From the NCBI GenBank assembly GCA_029882975.1, contig JAOUJW010000008.1:112978-176977 (forward strand): a DNA stretch of 64,000 nucleotides, read 5' to 3'. Positions 18,485-28,033 of this stretch are shown here, piece after piece; positions within the stretch are counted from its first letter, which is position 1; each line of letters begins with the position of its first letter. The notes beneath the pieces were generated by a model. That model searched no databases. It was given only the letters and a program-made list of their open reading frames with translations, and had not been told where the DNA came from. Source of the stretch: Gammaproteobacteria bacterium. Its GTDB lineage: Bacteria > Pseudomonadota > Gammaproteobacteria > SZUA-152. Both the position numbers and the translations under genes were made by a program.

Positions 18485-19365
18485 TGGCTAAATCACACCG
18501 TAAAACCATACACTTGGAACAGGCGGAGGTGTTGTCCCACGATGCCTTCGATGCGAAGCAATTTGTGTTGCGGGTAAAAGCGCCGCAACTAGCAGCCAAA
18601 GCCAAGCCAGGACAATTTGCTCATATTCAATGCGGACCGGAGCTACCCATGCGCCGCCCCATTTCCATTATGCTTACCGATCCAAACAACGGGTCGGTAG
18701 ATTTTTTGTACAAAGTTTTTGGTCGGGGCACCCATATACTGTCACAACGCAAGGTAGGAGAGAAGATTAGTATATTGGGGCCAATTGGTAACTGTTTCCA
18801 ATCCCAGATGGATAAACCCAGAGCTTTGTTAATCGGAGGTGGTGTCGGGATTCCTCCCATGGTATTTCTAGCGCGTTCTTTGTTGGCCGTGAAGGGGGCG
18901 TATGATCCCTTTGTCATCATGGGTTCCGAGGTGCCCTTTCCCTTCAAGGCCCAGCCTTCTCGGTATGTCGTACCTGGCATGGCCGCCGGCGTTACCGCGG
19001 CCATGCCCTTGATGGAAGACTGGGAAATACCCAGCCGTCTGGCCAGCTTACAAGGCTATCCCGGTTGCCATGAAGGATACGTAACCGACGTGGCGCGTCA
19101 ATGGCTTGACGCTTTGAGCGATTCGCAGCGTCAAGAAGTGGCAGTTTTTGCCTGTGGACCTCATCCGATGTTGGAGGCTGTGGCGAAAATGGCGCAGGAA
19201 TACCATTTGCCTTGCCAGACATCGTTAGAAGAATTCATGGCCTGCGCGGTAGGCGGTTGCGCCGGATGTGTCGTTGAAATTCAAACCCCGCAAGGTTCAG
19301 CAATGAAACGGGTTTGTGTGGATGGCCCCGTATTTGACGCGCGCAGTGTGGCCGCTTTCTTGTGA
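18484..19365 (+). CDS. pyrK: PyrK-like dihydroorotate dehydrogenase electron-transfer subunit
   Basis: 293 residues of the ferredoxin-reductase type: FAD-binding barrel with MRRPISIMLTD (about 57-67), the NAD-binding domain starting LLIGGGVGIPPMVFLARSL (about 118), and a C-terminal 2Fe-2S motif CAVGGCAGC plus a later Cys in VCVDGP. In Gram-positive bacteria PyrK passes electrons from PyrD1B to NAD. No pyrD is in the window, so the partner is unknown. It is translationally coupled to pyrC' and is the last gene of the operon. Confidence 0.83.
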   Translation: MAKSHRKTIHLEQAEVLSHDAFDAKQFVLRVKAPQLAAKAKPGQFAHIQCGPELPMRRPISIMLTDPNNGSVDFLYKVFGRGTHILSQRKVGEKISILGPIGNCFQSQMDKPRALLIGGGVGIPPMVFLARSLLAVKGAYDPFVIMGSEVPFPFKAQPSRYVVPGMAAGVTAAMPLMEDWEIPSRLASLQGYPGCHEGYVTDVARQWLDALSDSQRQEVAVFACGPHPMLEAVAKMAQEYHLPCQTSLEEFMACAVGGCAGCVVEIQTPQGSAMKRVCVDGPVFDARSVAAFL

Positions 19366-19411
19366 TTGCTGTTCTGTGTGGCATAAATTCTGTATTACTG
19401 GTAACCACTTA

Positions 19412-19442
19412 GGTTAAAGATCTAACATTTAGGTCTTTAACC
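19412..19442. promoter_or_regulatory. 31-bp interrupted palindrome upstream of the DUF2059 gene
   Basis: GGTTAAAGA is followed by a mismatch, CTAA, loop CAT, TTAG, a mismatch, and TCTTTAACC: 13 of 14 positions per arm pair. It lies 46 bp after the pyrK stop and 46 bp before the next start. There is no T-run on either side, so it looks more like an operator or an mRNA 5-prime structure than a terminator. Confidence 0.4.
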
Positions 19443-19488
19443 GCGCCGGTTTCTAAATTTCTTTTCCGTTTTCTAATACAGGTGGCTT

Positions 19489-20352
19489 ATGTTATCCAGA
19501 ATTATGGTCCTGCTTGGATTTTGCCTGTGTACGGTAGTCATTTCCTTCGCCTATGCTTCCGTATACACCACAGCCAACGAGCTCTACCTCAAGTCAGGCA
19601 TAAAGACACAAATCGATGCGGTGCCCCAGTCGGTGTATATGGGGTTTCAACACAGCATTCGCTCACAGGCTCATTTGGATAAACTGACTCCACAGGAAAA
19701 AAGCCAGTACCGGAATTTGATCAATGACGCCTACAATGCCATAGAGCTGAAGAAAATCGTCATGGACTACATGAGTCAAAACCTGAACGAAACGGAAATG
19801 ATGGAAGCATTGAAATGGCTGAAGTCTCCCGTGGGACAAAAAGTGACTCATCTGGAAGAACGGGTTGTGGGCCAGGAGTCGAGCCAGGAAATGATCCATT
19901 ATGTACAGTCTTTACAAACGGATCCGCCGCCGGCTGAATATCACGAATTTGTGGGTCGGCTGGCCCAGGAAATCGATGCGGAATCCACTGCGGTCGACAT
20001 AGCCATGAACGCTCAATTAGCCATCACTATCGCCATGGCCACCGTAGAGCCAAAAACCACGGTAGAGCAGTTACAATACATTCAAAAAGAACTGAACCAT
20101 ATGCGTGGTCTCGTGGCTGCTATTGTCAGTAAGGAGATAGTTGCCAATTTAATGTTTACCTATCACACCATGCCGTTGCCGGAATTTCAGCAATATGTTG
20201 AGTTTTCCAGTTCCACTGTGGGTAAGAAATACCAGCAGACCATGGCCCAGGCTCTTAGCAAAGCCATTAATCACGGAAGCCTGGTATTGGGTGAAAAAAT
20301 GGTCCAAATCCTTCAGCAAAGAGCCAAAGCACGTTCCGGTCTCGATTTATAA
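19489..20352 (+). CDS. Secreted DUF2059-like protein
   Basis: 287 residues beginning with a signal peptide (MLSRIMVLLGFCLCTVVISF, cleavage after Ala-Tyr-Ala-Ser region), so periplasmic or secreted. The mature part is helical with two related segments (MMEALKWLKSPVGQKVTHLEE near 105 and EFQQYVEFSSSTVGKKYQQTM near 230) that fit the DUF2059 pattern of a short helix ending in a Lys- or Gly-rich turn, often found in pairs. Function unknown. A GG-rich site precedes ATG 19489. Confidence 0.65.
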   Translation: MLSRIMVLLGFCLCTVVISFAYASVYTTANELYLKSGIKTQIDAVPQSVYMGFQHSIRSQAHLDKLTPQEKSQYRNLINDAYNAIELKKIVMDYMSQNLNETEMMEALKWLKSPVGQKVTHLEERVVGQESSQEMIHYVQSLQTDPPPAEYHEFVGRLAQEIDAESTAVDIAMNAQLAITIAMATVEPKTTVEQLQYIQKELNHMRGLVAAIVSKEIVANLMFTYHTMPLPEFQQYVEFSSSTVGKKYQQTMAQALSKAINHGSLVLGEKMVQILQQRAKARSGLDL

Positions 20353-20499
20353 TGCTTTTCATTCAATAAGTTACAAACCATAAAAACACTCTATAAGAAA
20401 ACCCATTGAGAAACTCGGTCTTAATGAAGTAGACTGACTTAACTAGGGGAAAATTAAAGCGTCGGGATCCACCGGAGCTAAAAAAGCGGGGGCGTTACC

Positions 20500-21792
20500 A
20501 TGGTAATAAAATTCCACCATGTGGTTTTCTTATCTTTCATTTTAATCTTTTTGCACGGGTGCTCAGAAACGGAGCCCGGTCCAGGTGCAGGGAAATCGCA
20601 AATACTGCCGCAAGCTGAACTGGTAAGCATTAGTGAGTCTACCCGGAATTATTTTCTATCCGGTGACCGGCTGCAGGGAACCTACGTATATTCCGATAGC
20701 AGCGGTCGTGGCGAAGGACAGACCCTGTACCGTTGGTTACGCAATGGCGAGGCGATTACGGGTCAGCAATATTACTTTCTCACAGCGGCGGACAACAATA
20801 CGGAATTGACGTTTGAAGTCACTCCGGTGGCAGATGACGGGGTTCCGGGCGAGGCCAGAAGTGCATCGCAATATATTCAGTTTAACAATCGGTTGCCGCA
20901 GGCCCAAAAAGTGTTCATCCGCGACAATAACTACGATTCCGCCCTAAGCTGCAACTGTATTTCGGTTGGGGATATATTGTCGGGCCGATTTGAGTATTTC
21001 GATACCGAAGGGGATTTGCAAGGAGGCGCTGTATATCAATGGACCCGTGGGGGAGTATCCATTCCCAATGCCACCGGTGCCAATTATCTTGTAACGGAAG
21101 ACGATAGGGGAGCTGTGATTGGATTTAAGGTGCGCCCGGTTACCGCAGATGGTGCAATGGGTAATGTTGCGAACGCCACCGTAGTTGAAGGCAATCACCA
21201 CCCAACTGCCACGAATGACACTCGAGCCATTAATGCCAATCAACCCGATTTGGCATTGACCGATCTACAGAATAACGACATTGACCTGGATGGTGATACC
21301 CTGGTGGTAGCTGAGGTCGGTAGTAACAATACCGTTGCTACCGTGGAGTTGGTATCGAACAATCGCGGTGTCAGCTATCTGATGCGAAACCGGTTTGGCT
21401 ATTTGATACCCGGTGAAGTCGAGGTGGATACATTTCAGTACAAAGTATCGGATAACCGCGGTGGCTACGCCTGGGGAACGGTCACTATAACCATCACGGG
21501 TGTCAACGATATCCCGATTGCAACCGCGGACGCCGTTACGGTCAATGCCCAAGACGTTGATGTTGCCATATCCGTGCTGGACAACGATAGCGATGCCGAT
21601 GCCGGGGACTCGTTCACCATTACGGGGTTGGATTTGACCAGTTTAAATACCACAGGTTCGGCTCGGGTCGCCGGTAATAACATACTGTACACCCCACAGG
21701 TGGCCGCTCCGGCGACAGACAGTTTCATCTATGAAATCACGGATAGCTACGGCGGGGTGGCAGCTGCGCAAGTGGATGTTACCATTCAATAA
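20500..21792 (+). CDS. Lipoprotein with tandem Ig/cadherin-like domains
   Basis: 430 residues with a lipobox LHGC (Cys about 21), so an outer-membrane or surface lipoprotein. After a Gly/Pro linker come two related beta modules of about 95 residues that share the core LYRWLRNGEAITGQQYY and VYQWTRGGVSIPNATGANYL, and two C-terminal VCBS/cadherin-type modules ending TVTITITGVNDIP and AAQVDVTIQ with DLDGDTL and DSDADAGDSF calcium-binding-like stretches. Likely adhesion or envelope structure; no enzyme motif is present. Converges on the minus-strand gene 18 bp downstream. Confidence 0.7.
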   Translation: MVIKFHHVVFLSFILIFLHGCSETEPGPGAGKSQILPQAELVSISESTRNYFLSGDRLQGTYVYSDSSGRGEGQTLYRWLRNGEAITGQQYYFLTAADNNTELTFEVTPVADDGVPGEARSASQYIQFNNRLPQAQKVFIRDNNYDSALSCNCISVGDILSGRFEYFDTEGDLQGGAVYQWTRGGVSIPNATGANYLVTEDDRGAVIGFKVRPVTADGAMGNVANATVVEGNHHPTATNDTRAINANQPDLALTDLQNNDIDLDGDTLVVAEVGSNNTVATVELVSNNRGVSYLMRNRFGYLIPGEVEVDTFQYKVSDNRGGYAWGTVTITITGVNDIPIATADAVTVNAQDVDVAISVLDNDSDADAGDSFTITGLDLTSLNTTGSARVAGNNILYTPQVAAPATDSFIYEITDSYGGVAAAQVDVTIQ

Positions 21793-21810
21793 ACGCAGAC
21801 AATGTGGCCG

Positions 21811-22026
21811 CTATCGAACCTCAAAACTGTAGCGGGTCTCATCCAGCACCATAAAGGATAAAAACGCGCCCAACAGGGCCGCTACCAGTATGCCCCATAA
21901 GGGCAGCAGGGGCAGAAAACATCCACCGATAATCCAGGCGTCCCGCAGTCGGCGCCGCTTCACTTGGTATTCGTGAGTGGTTTTGAGGGGAATCCAGTTG
22001 TTGGTTTTGGCATCAAATGCGTACAT
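21811..22026 (-). CDS. Small membrane protein of unknown function
   Basis: 71 residues: a 28-residue basic N-terminal part (QVKRRRLRD) and one or two hydrophobic segments (AWIIGGCFLPLLPLWGILVAALLGAFLSFMVL). An AGGA lies 9 bp before the ATG at 22026. No family recognised. Position between two lipoprotein genes suggests envelope location only. Confidence 0.5.
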   Translation of the reverse strand: MYAFDAKTNNWIPLKTTHEYQVKRRRLRDAWIIGGCFLPLLPLWGILVAALLGAFLSFMVLDETRYSFEVR

Positions 22027-22188
22027 GGGGCATATCCTTGACCGTTAAAGCATAACCAATTAAACGGCAGGTCGGGCGAATATTTGAGTCGGATAATGAT
22101 TTGAAGTGAAATTTGTTGTTTTCGTTCCGCTTCCAACCAAATGGTTTCAGACCGGTTGGTCATGAGTCAACCGGTCTAAATAGGCATA

Positions 22189-22710
22189 TCAGTTGATACT
22201 GCCGCTGTTGATATACTGAATTATATCCTCATGATTTAGCAAGTTCACCACAGCTTTACGCAAAGTGCCGTTAATGGCCCGAAAACTGTCGCCGGGAGAG
22301 CGATAATCGGCAGCCACAGCGACCAATTTACCATTATCCAACTTAGCGTCCAGTCTCAGAGAGGTACGCCTGACCCAATAACCGGCATAGGTCTCAATAT
22401 GGTGGACATGTAAGGTGATCGGTTTACCCTGGTGCGTTACCTTGATGGAGCGTTTTTCCAGGGCGCTGGCCAATAGCTCTATGCAAGTATCGGTTAGTTG
22501 TTTCAGGTCCCCGCGAGTATCCTCATTATCGGACAATTCCACGATCCGGGGCGCGTCAAAAGCATTGACGAGATGGAAGGCCTGCTTTGAGGAAAGTATG
22601 GGGATTTTTTTGATATCGATTTCATACAGCTTGGCATTGCCACGGATGATACCTTGGCCGCAACCGGACACAAGTAATATGGCTGCCAGCATTAGAGCGA
22701 GTTTATTCAT
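22189..22710 (-). CDS. Lipoprotein of unknown function
   Basis: 173 residues from ATG 22710, chosen because it gives a normal lipoprotein signal MNKLALMLAAILLVSGC (Cys17); a longer frame up to 22776 would bury the signal. The mature part alternates strands and helices, with HVHHIETYAGYWVRRTSLRLDAKLDNG resembling small envelope lipoproteins with a YajG-like core, but I cannot name a family. It is 163 bp downstream of pilU on the same strand. Confidence 0.65.
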   Translation of the reverse strand: MNKLALMLAAILLVSGCGQGIIRGNAKLYEIDIKKIPILSSKQAFHLVNAFDAPRIVELSDNEDTRGDLKQLTDTCIELLASALEKRSIKVTHQGKPITLHVHHIETYAGYWVRRTSLRLDAKLDNGKLVAVAADYRSPGDSFRAINGTLRKAVVNLLNHEDIIQYINSGSIN

Positions 22711-22873
22711 TATTATAGCCCTTGTGGTGCTTTCTTTGGTTTGAACATCTCCTTGCTTGGTTCCGCGCCGATCCAATAGCAGTCCGTGGCGTCGTTTCTT
22801 TGTATTTCAGGTGCAACCAGCGCAATAATTATAGAATGCCCGATGCGAGGGGGAAAGCTTTGGCAGTGGGCGG

Positions 22874-24028
22874 TCAGAGCTCGTCGATGTGAACTAAAGT
22901 GACACCATCCAGTGCATTGTCCGCATCGTCCAGCCCTTGTTTCTTATCCAGCTTGATCATCAAGCGCAATTCGTTTTCCGAATCGGCATGATGCAAGGCA
23001 TCGTCATAACTGATTTTACGATCTTTGTATAATTCATACAGTGCCTGGTCAAACGTACGCATGCCCAGTTGGTTGGAATTGCCCATGGCTTCTTTCAGCC
23101 CGGCCACGTTGCCTTCTTTTATCAATTGAGAGACCAAAGGGGTATTGATCAAGACTTCCATGGCCATGACCCGGCCATCATGTTCAGGTGTGGGCAGGAG
23201 CTGTTGCGCAATCACTGCTTTTAAATTCAATGACAAATCCGACAAAATTTGATCGCGGCGGTCTTTGGGAAAAAAGTTCAGAATGCGATCCAAGGCCTGG
23301 TTGGCATTATTGGCGTGTAGGGTGGTAAGGCATAAATGCCCGGTTTCTGCGAAGGCAATAGCATGTTCCATGGTTTCGCGACTGCGTACTTCGCCGATAA
23401 GAATGACGTCCGGAGCCTGGCGCAAGGTGTTTTGCAGGGCCGCTTCAAAATTGTGAGTATCCACCCCCACTTCACGTTGCGTGACAATACAGCCGCTGTG
23501 TTCGTGAACAAACTCTATGGGGTCTTCCACGGTGACAATGTGACCGGAGCTGTTATGGTTGCGGTGTCCGATCATGGCAGCCAGAGTAGTGGATTTGCCT
23601 GTTCCGGTGGCCCCCACCAGTAGCACCAGGCCGCGCTTGGTCATGGTGATATCTTTAATAATATCCGGTACCCCCAGGTCGTCCAGTACGGGTATATCTG
23701 TCTTGATGCGGCGCAGGACGATACCGATATTGCTTTTTTGCTTAAAGACATTCACTCGAAAACGACCGATGTCGTCGGGTGCAATGGCAAAATTGCATTC
23801 CAGATTGTGTTCGAATTCTCGACGCAGCTGTCGGTCCATCAAATGATAGGCCAGTTGGTGGGTTTGTTGCGGATTAAGCTCATGCTCAATCAGTTTGACG
23901 ATCTCTCCGTGGACCTTGAGGCTGGGAGGAAGGTCTGCCGTAATGAATAAATCGGAGGCATCCCGCTCCACCATCATACGCAGCAGCTCGTTAAAGTCTT
24001 GAATTACATTGTGGAAGTCATTAAACAT
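22874..24028 (-). CDS. pilU: PilU, type IV pilus retraction ATPase paralogue
   Basis: 384 residues, PilT/GspE hexameric ATPase. Walker A GATGTGKSTTLAAM (about 138), Asp box VEDPIEFVHEH, Walker B VILIGEVRSRETM and His box HLCLTTLHANN are complete. The PilT-specific AIRNLIRE motif is replaced by PLVSQLIKEGNVAGLKEAM, and the tail is longer with acidic residues, both features of PilU. Works with PilT at the pilus base. Follows pilT by 96 bp; a second copy of synteny with Pseudomonas. Confidence 0.95.
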   Translation of the reverse strand: MFNDFHNVIQDFNELLRMMVERDASDLFITADLPPSLKVHGEIVKLIEHELNPQQTHQLAYHLMDRQLRREFEHNLECNFAIAPDDIGRFRVNVFKQKSNIGIVLRRIKTDIPVLDDLGVPDIIKDITMTKRGLVLLVGATGTGKSTTLAAMIGHRNHNSSGHIVTVEDPIEFVHEHSGCIVTQREVGVDTHNFEAALQNTLRQAPDVILIGEVRSRETMEHAIAFAETGHLCLTTLHANNANQALDRILNFFPKDRRDQILSDLSLNLKAVIAQQLLPTPEHDGRVMAMEVLINTPLVSQLIKEGNVAGLKEAMGNSNQLGMRTFDQALYELYKDRKISYDDALHHADSENELRLMIKLDKKQGLDDADNALDGVTLVHIDEL

Positions 24029-24124
24029 GAGTAAAGGATACCGTTATAACGATTCCAATGTCCAATGATCCTGTGCCGGGTTACCCCGGTGCAGGATAAG
24101 GACATTGCCTACTGGAATAAGGAC

Positions 24125-25162
24125 TTATTTGAACGTATCTTTGTTAGCTGCCTTGTTGGCCGCTTCCGCTTTGGTAATGATGCCACGGCGTAGCAGTTCC
24201 TGAAGGTTTTGATCCAAGGTCTGCATGCCCACACCGATACCCGTTTGAATGGCCGAGTACATTTGCGCCACTTTAGCTTCACGGATCAAGTTACGAATAG
24301 CCGGTGTACCGATCATGATCTCGTGGGCTGCCACGCGACCGCCACCGACTTTTTTCAGCAGGGTTTGTGAGATTACCGCACGCAGCGACTCCGACAACAT
24401 GGAGCGAACCATTTCTTTTTCCGCCGCAGGGAATACGTCAATAATACGGTCGATGGTTTTGGCCGCAGAACTGGTATGCAAGGTACCGAATACTAAGTGA
24501 CCGGTTTCCGCAGCTGTCAGAGCCAAACGAATGGTTTCCGGGTCACGCATCTCACCCACCAGAATGACGTCAGGGTCTTCACGCAGTGCGGAACGTAGCG
24601 ACTCGTTAAAACCCAGAGTATGACGGTGCACTTCCCGTTGGTTAACCAAACATTTTTTACAAGGGTGTACAAACTCAATGGGGTCTTCAATGGTAAGTAC
24701 GTGGCCGTGCTCGGTATTGTTTTTATAGTCGATCATCGCAGCCAAGGTGGTGGATTTACCTGAACCGGTGGGGCCGGTTACCAGAACCAGACCTCTGGGG
24801 TTGTTGGAAATTTCCGCAAAAATAGGTGGGCAACCCAACTGTTCCATACTCAAAATGGTGCTGGGGATAGTACGGAATACGGCGCCGGCACCGCGCTGGT
24901 GGTTAAATGCGTTGACACGAAATCGAGCCAGGTCAGGGATCTCAAAGGAAAAGTCGGTTTCCAGAAATTCTTCATAGTCCTTACGTTGCTTGTCATTCAT
25001 GATGTCGTAGATCAGCGCATGAACCGCTTTATGATCCATAGGAGGTACGTTGATACGACGAATTTCACCGTCGACACGAATCATAGGGGGTTGTCCTGCG
25101 GACAGATGCAAATCCGAAGCGGAGTTCTTTACGCTGAACGCGAGTAATTCTGATATATCCAT
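24125..25162 (-). CDS. pilT: PilT, type IV pilus retraction ATPase
   Basis: 345 residues with Walker A GPTGSGKSTTLAAMIDY, Asp box LTIEDPIEFVH, Walker B VILVGEMRDPET, His box GHLVFGTLHTSSAAKTIDRI and the diagnostic AIRNLIREAKVAQMYSAIQTG near residue 290. It powers pilus disassembly and twitching, the same behaviour that the Chp operon at 1-9250 regulates. The 266-bp gap to divergent yggS should hold its promoter. Confidence 0.97.
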   Translation of the reverse strand: MDISELLAFSVKNSASDLHLSAGQPPMIRVDGEIRRINVPPMDHKAVHALIYDIMNDKQRKDYEEFLETDFSFEIPDLARFRVNAFNHQRGAGAVFRTIPSTILSMEQLGCPPIFAEISNNPRGLVLVTGPTGSGKSTTLAAMIDYKNNTEHGHVLTIEDPIEFVHPCKKCLVNQREVHRHTLGFNESLRSALREDPDVILVGEMRDPETIRLALTAAETGHLVFGTLHTSSAAKTIDRIIDVFPAAEKEMVRSMLSESLRAVISQTLLKKVGGGRVAAHEIMIGTPAIRNLIREAKVAQMYSAIQTGIGVGMQTLDQNLQELLRRGIITKAEAANKAANKDTFK

Positions 25163-25428
25163 CGCTATCCTCTAACAAACAGAAACACTTGGTGGTATTG
25201 AAAGGGGGCCGCAAGTGTGCCAAGGTTCACATTTCATGTTCGCACCCAGCGGTTTCCAACCCATACGCATATAGCGTCAAATCCTGCACAATACTTTACG
25301 CAATGAATCGGTAAATGTAAAAGTTTCAAAAACATTCTCTCTCGTATTGGTGGTTCATTAACCACTTTTTGTTTGTTCGTATGTTTAATAAATGGCTTAT
25401 GCTCTGACTTTGGGATTAAACTTGGAAT

Positions 25429-26115
25429 ATGGCAAGTAGGATCCAACAAAATATTCAACAGTACCTGCAAATAATCCATCAGGCATGCCAATCCTGTGGT
25501 CGTACCGACCCGGTTTTGCTCCTGGCGGTGAGCAAAAAACGATCGGTAGATGACATACGTGAAGCGGTGGCTGCCGGATGTACAAACTTTGGAGAAAGTT
25601 ATGTACAGGAAGCGGTGAGTAAAATTCAACTATTGCAAGATCATTCCCCGCCTTTGAACTGGCATTTTATCGGCCCTATCCAATCCAACAAGGCAGCGCT
25701 GATTTCCGAGTACTTTCACTGGGTACATAGCCTGGACCGAGCCAAAGTGGCATTAAAACTAAATGAGGCGCGCCCAAGTTCCATGCAACCTTTGAATGTG
25801 TGTATTCAGGTGAATATCAGTGGCGAAGCAGCAAAGTCGGGAGTAAGCTATGAATTATTGGATGATTTACTGGCTGTTGTGCAAAAATGTCCCCGCTTGC
25901 GCCTGCGCGGATTAATGGCGATAGGATTGAATACGGATGACAAAGCGCGGCTACGGCAAATGTTTGCGCAACTGCGACAAACGCTGGAGCGCTTGAATTC
26001 TGCAGGATTGGCCTTAGATACACTGTCTATGGGTATGACCCAGGATTTGCACGAGGCCATAGTGGAAGGTTCCACGATAGTGAGAGTGGGAACGGGAATA
26101 TTTGGTCCCCGCTGA
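25429..26115 (+). CDS. yggS: PLP homeostasis protein YggS
   Basis: 228 residues, alanine-racemase-like TIM barrel. LLLAVSKKRSVDDIREAV places the PLP Lys (about residue 35); FGESYVQEAV, WHFIGPIQSNK and GLMAIGL follow, then LSMGMTQDLHEAI and VRVGTGIFG bind phosphate. It buffers free pyridoxal phosphate. First gene of yggS-proC-yggT-yggU, divergent from pilT as in Pseudomonas. Confidence 0.94.
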   Translation: MASRIQQNIQQYLQIIHQACQSCGRTDPVLLLAVSKKRSVDDIREAVAAGCTNFGESYVQEAVSKIQLLQDHSPPLNWHFIGPIQSNKAALISEYFHWVHSLDRAKVALKLNEARPSSMQPLNVCIQVNISGEAAKSGVSYELLDDLLAVVQKCPRLRLRGLMAIGLNTDDKARLRQMFAQLRQTLERLNSAGLALDTLSMGMTQDLHEAIVEGSTIVRVGTGIFGPR

Positions 26116-26141
26116 ATACTCGATTTTAAAAATAGGTTTAA

Positions 26142-26960
26142 ATGATGAAATTGGCTTTTATCGGTGGCGGTAACATGGCCGCCAGCTTAATTGGCGGTCT
26201 TATCGCTGACGGTTACGATCCTGCGAACATACGTGTCGCAGATGTGGATGCGGCACGTCTGGATCGCTTATCACAGCAATTCGGCATACAGGTATTTGAC
26301 GATGCGGCAACGGCAGCGCAGCAGGCGGATACGGTGGTGTTTTCCGTCAAACCCCAGGTATTGCGCAGCGTGGTACAGGATTTGGCATCTGTCATTCAGA
26401 CCCAAAAACCATTATTACTCTCCATAGCGGCCGGTATTCGAACCAAAGACATTGAGCGCTGGACCGGCACCAATGCCACCGTGGTTCGGGCAATGCCCAA
26501 TACACCGGCAATGGTACAGTGCGGGGCCGCAGCACTGTTTGCCAATCAACGGGTCTCGGAGCAACAGAAACAAATGGCTGAATCCATACTGCGTGCCACC
26601 GGTTTGGTGGTATGGGTGCAGGATGAAGCCCATATGGATATTGTTACAGCTCTATCCGGCAGTGGTCCGGCCTATTTCTTCCGTATCATGGAAGCCATGG
26701 AGAAAGCAGCGGTGACATTGGGCTTAGAGCAAAAATCTGCACAACTGCTAACATTACAAACAGCGCTGGGTGCTGCCAAATTGGCATTGGAAAGCGCAGA
26801 TGATGTGGCAACCTTGCGTGAGGGGGTGACCTCCCCGGGTGGGACCACTGAGCAAGGTTTGAAAGTTTTGAACGACAATAATATCGATGGTCTGGTTCAA
26901 GAGGTGATTCGAGCCGCCTATGAGCGCGCCATTGAACTGGCTGATCAACTGGGAGAGTAA
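26142..26960 (+). CDS. proC: Pyrroline-5-carboxylate reductase
   Basis: 272 residues. N-terminal NAD(P)-binding LAFIGGGNMAASLIGGL, middle VVRAMPNTPAMVQCGAAALF, and C-terminal signature LREGVTSPGGTTEQGLKVL around residue 230. Catalyses the last step of proline synthesis. Two adjacent ATGs (26142 and 26145) are possible starts. It lies 26 bp after yggS. Confidence 0.96.
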   Translation: MMKLAFIGGGNMAASLIGGLIADGYDPANIRVADVDAARLDRLSQQFGIQVFDDAATAAQQADTVVFSVKPQVLRSVVQDLASVIQTQKPLLLSIAAGIRTKDIERWTGTNATVVRAMPNTPAMVQCGAAALFANQRVSEQQKQMAESILRATGLVVWVQDEAHMDIVTALSGSGPAYFFRIMEAMEKAAVTLGLEQKSAQLLTLQTALGAAKLALESADDVATLREGVTSPGGTTEQGLKVLNDNNIDGLVQEVIRAAYERAIELADQLGE

Positions 26961-26966
26961 CTGTCA

Positions 26967-27557
26967 GTGGGAGCGTATGCAGGCAATGCCGGTATTTTTC
27001 TTATCGAGACCATATTCGGCTTATATTTGGTTGTGGTTATGTTGCGGTTCCTGTTTCAATTTATCAGGGCCGATTTTCGCAATCCGGTATCGCAGTTTAT
27101 ATTTAAAGTGACCAACCCGCCTTTGGTGCCCATGCGTCGCTTTATACCCGGTTTTATGGGGCTGGACATGTCATCCCTGGTGTTGATGCTTCTCTTGCAA
27201 GCATTAGAAATATTTCTGGTGAAAATGGTGCAATCCGCGCCACTGCCCATGACCAATCTCCTCATGCTCACTGTGGCGGAACTGCTGCAATTACTGATTT
27301 ACGTCTACCTGTTTTCCATATTGGTTCAAGTCATTCTCAGTTGGGTAAATCCGGGAGGATATAACCCGGTTGCCGCCATACTCTACGCTCTTAACGAGCC
27401 TTTGTTAGGGCGTGCCAGACGCCTGATGCCGCCCATATCCGGCTTCGACCTGTCTCCTATTGTAGTGTTGATCATTTTACAGCTGCTCAATATGACGATT
27501 GTTGCCTACCTAAAAAACACCTTCGATACCGCCCGGGTAATTTTTGTTGGCGGTTAA
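26967..27557 (+). CDS. yggT: YggT family membrane protein
   Basis: 196 residues with a GTG start 6 bp after proC. Four or five hydrophobic segments form two YggT repeats, each ending in the family pattern: NPPLVPMRRFIPGFMGLDMS and NEPLLGRARRLMPPISGFDLS. Role unknown, with proposals in osmotic stress and division-site organisation. Co-occurrence with proC and yggS is standard. Confidence 0.9.
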   Translation: MGAYAGNAGIFLIETIFGLYLVVVMLRFLFQFIRADFRNPVSQFIFKVTNPPLVPMRRFIPGFMGLDMSSLVLMLLLQALEIFLVKMVQSAPLPMTNLLMLTVAELLQLLIYVYLFSILVQVILSWVNPGGYNPVAAILYALNEPLLGRARRLMPPISGFDLSPIVVLIILQLLNMTIVAYLKNTFDTARVIFVGG

Positions 27558-27580
27558 CATAGTCGCTACCGTTATGGTTT

Positions 27581-27865
27581 ATGTGGTATCAGTGGCAAGA
27601 TGATGATTTGCTGCTCTGGGTTACTGTCCAAAGCCGTGCGGGTACAGATGCTTTGGTTGGCATTCACGACGATGCACTCAAAGTAAAAATCAAAGCTGCA
27701 CCGGTGGATGGTAAAGCCAATCAGCACTTGATTAAATTCCTGGCAAAAATTTTCGATGTAGCGCCCTCCCACATCCAATTGCTCAGTGGTCACACTAACC
27801 GTAGAAAACGTCTGCGGATTGCCGACCCGCAAATTCTGCCTCACCAATTCAAACAAAAACCCTAA
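27581..27865 (+). CDS. yggU: DUF167 protein YggU
   Basis: 94 residues with the UPF0235 core VQSRAGTDALVGIHDDALKV and KAAPVDGKANQHLIKFLAKI (about 18-65) and a GHTNRRKRLRI end. Small cytoplasmic fold of unknown role. Last gene of the yggS set, 23 bp after yggT. The 168 bp that follow hold no gene. Confidence 0.9.
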   Translation: MWYQWQDDDLLLWVTVQSRAGTDALVGIHDDALKVKIKAAPVDGKANQHLIKFLAKIFDVAPSHIQLLSGHTNRRKRLRIADPQILPHQFKQKP

Positions 27866-28033
27866 ATATTCCGCGCCTAATTGAGCAAAAATTGGACCGG
27901 AACTTGCCTCGTGTATTGCACGTTGCGCCGACTAAACTTATTTGTTTCCTGGCCGCTATTGGAAAGGTGACTCTATTTTAGGCTTAGGCGTTAAAAAAAA
28001 TTAACATATTTTCAACAGTTTAGGTAGTCAGCA

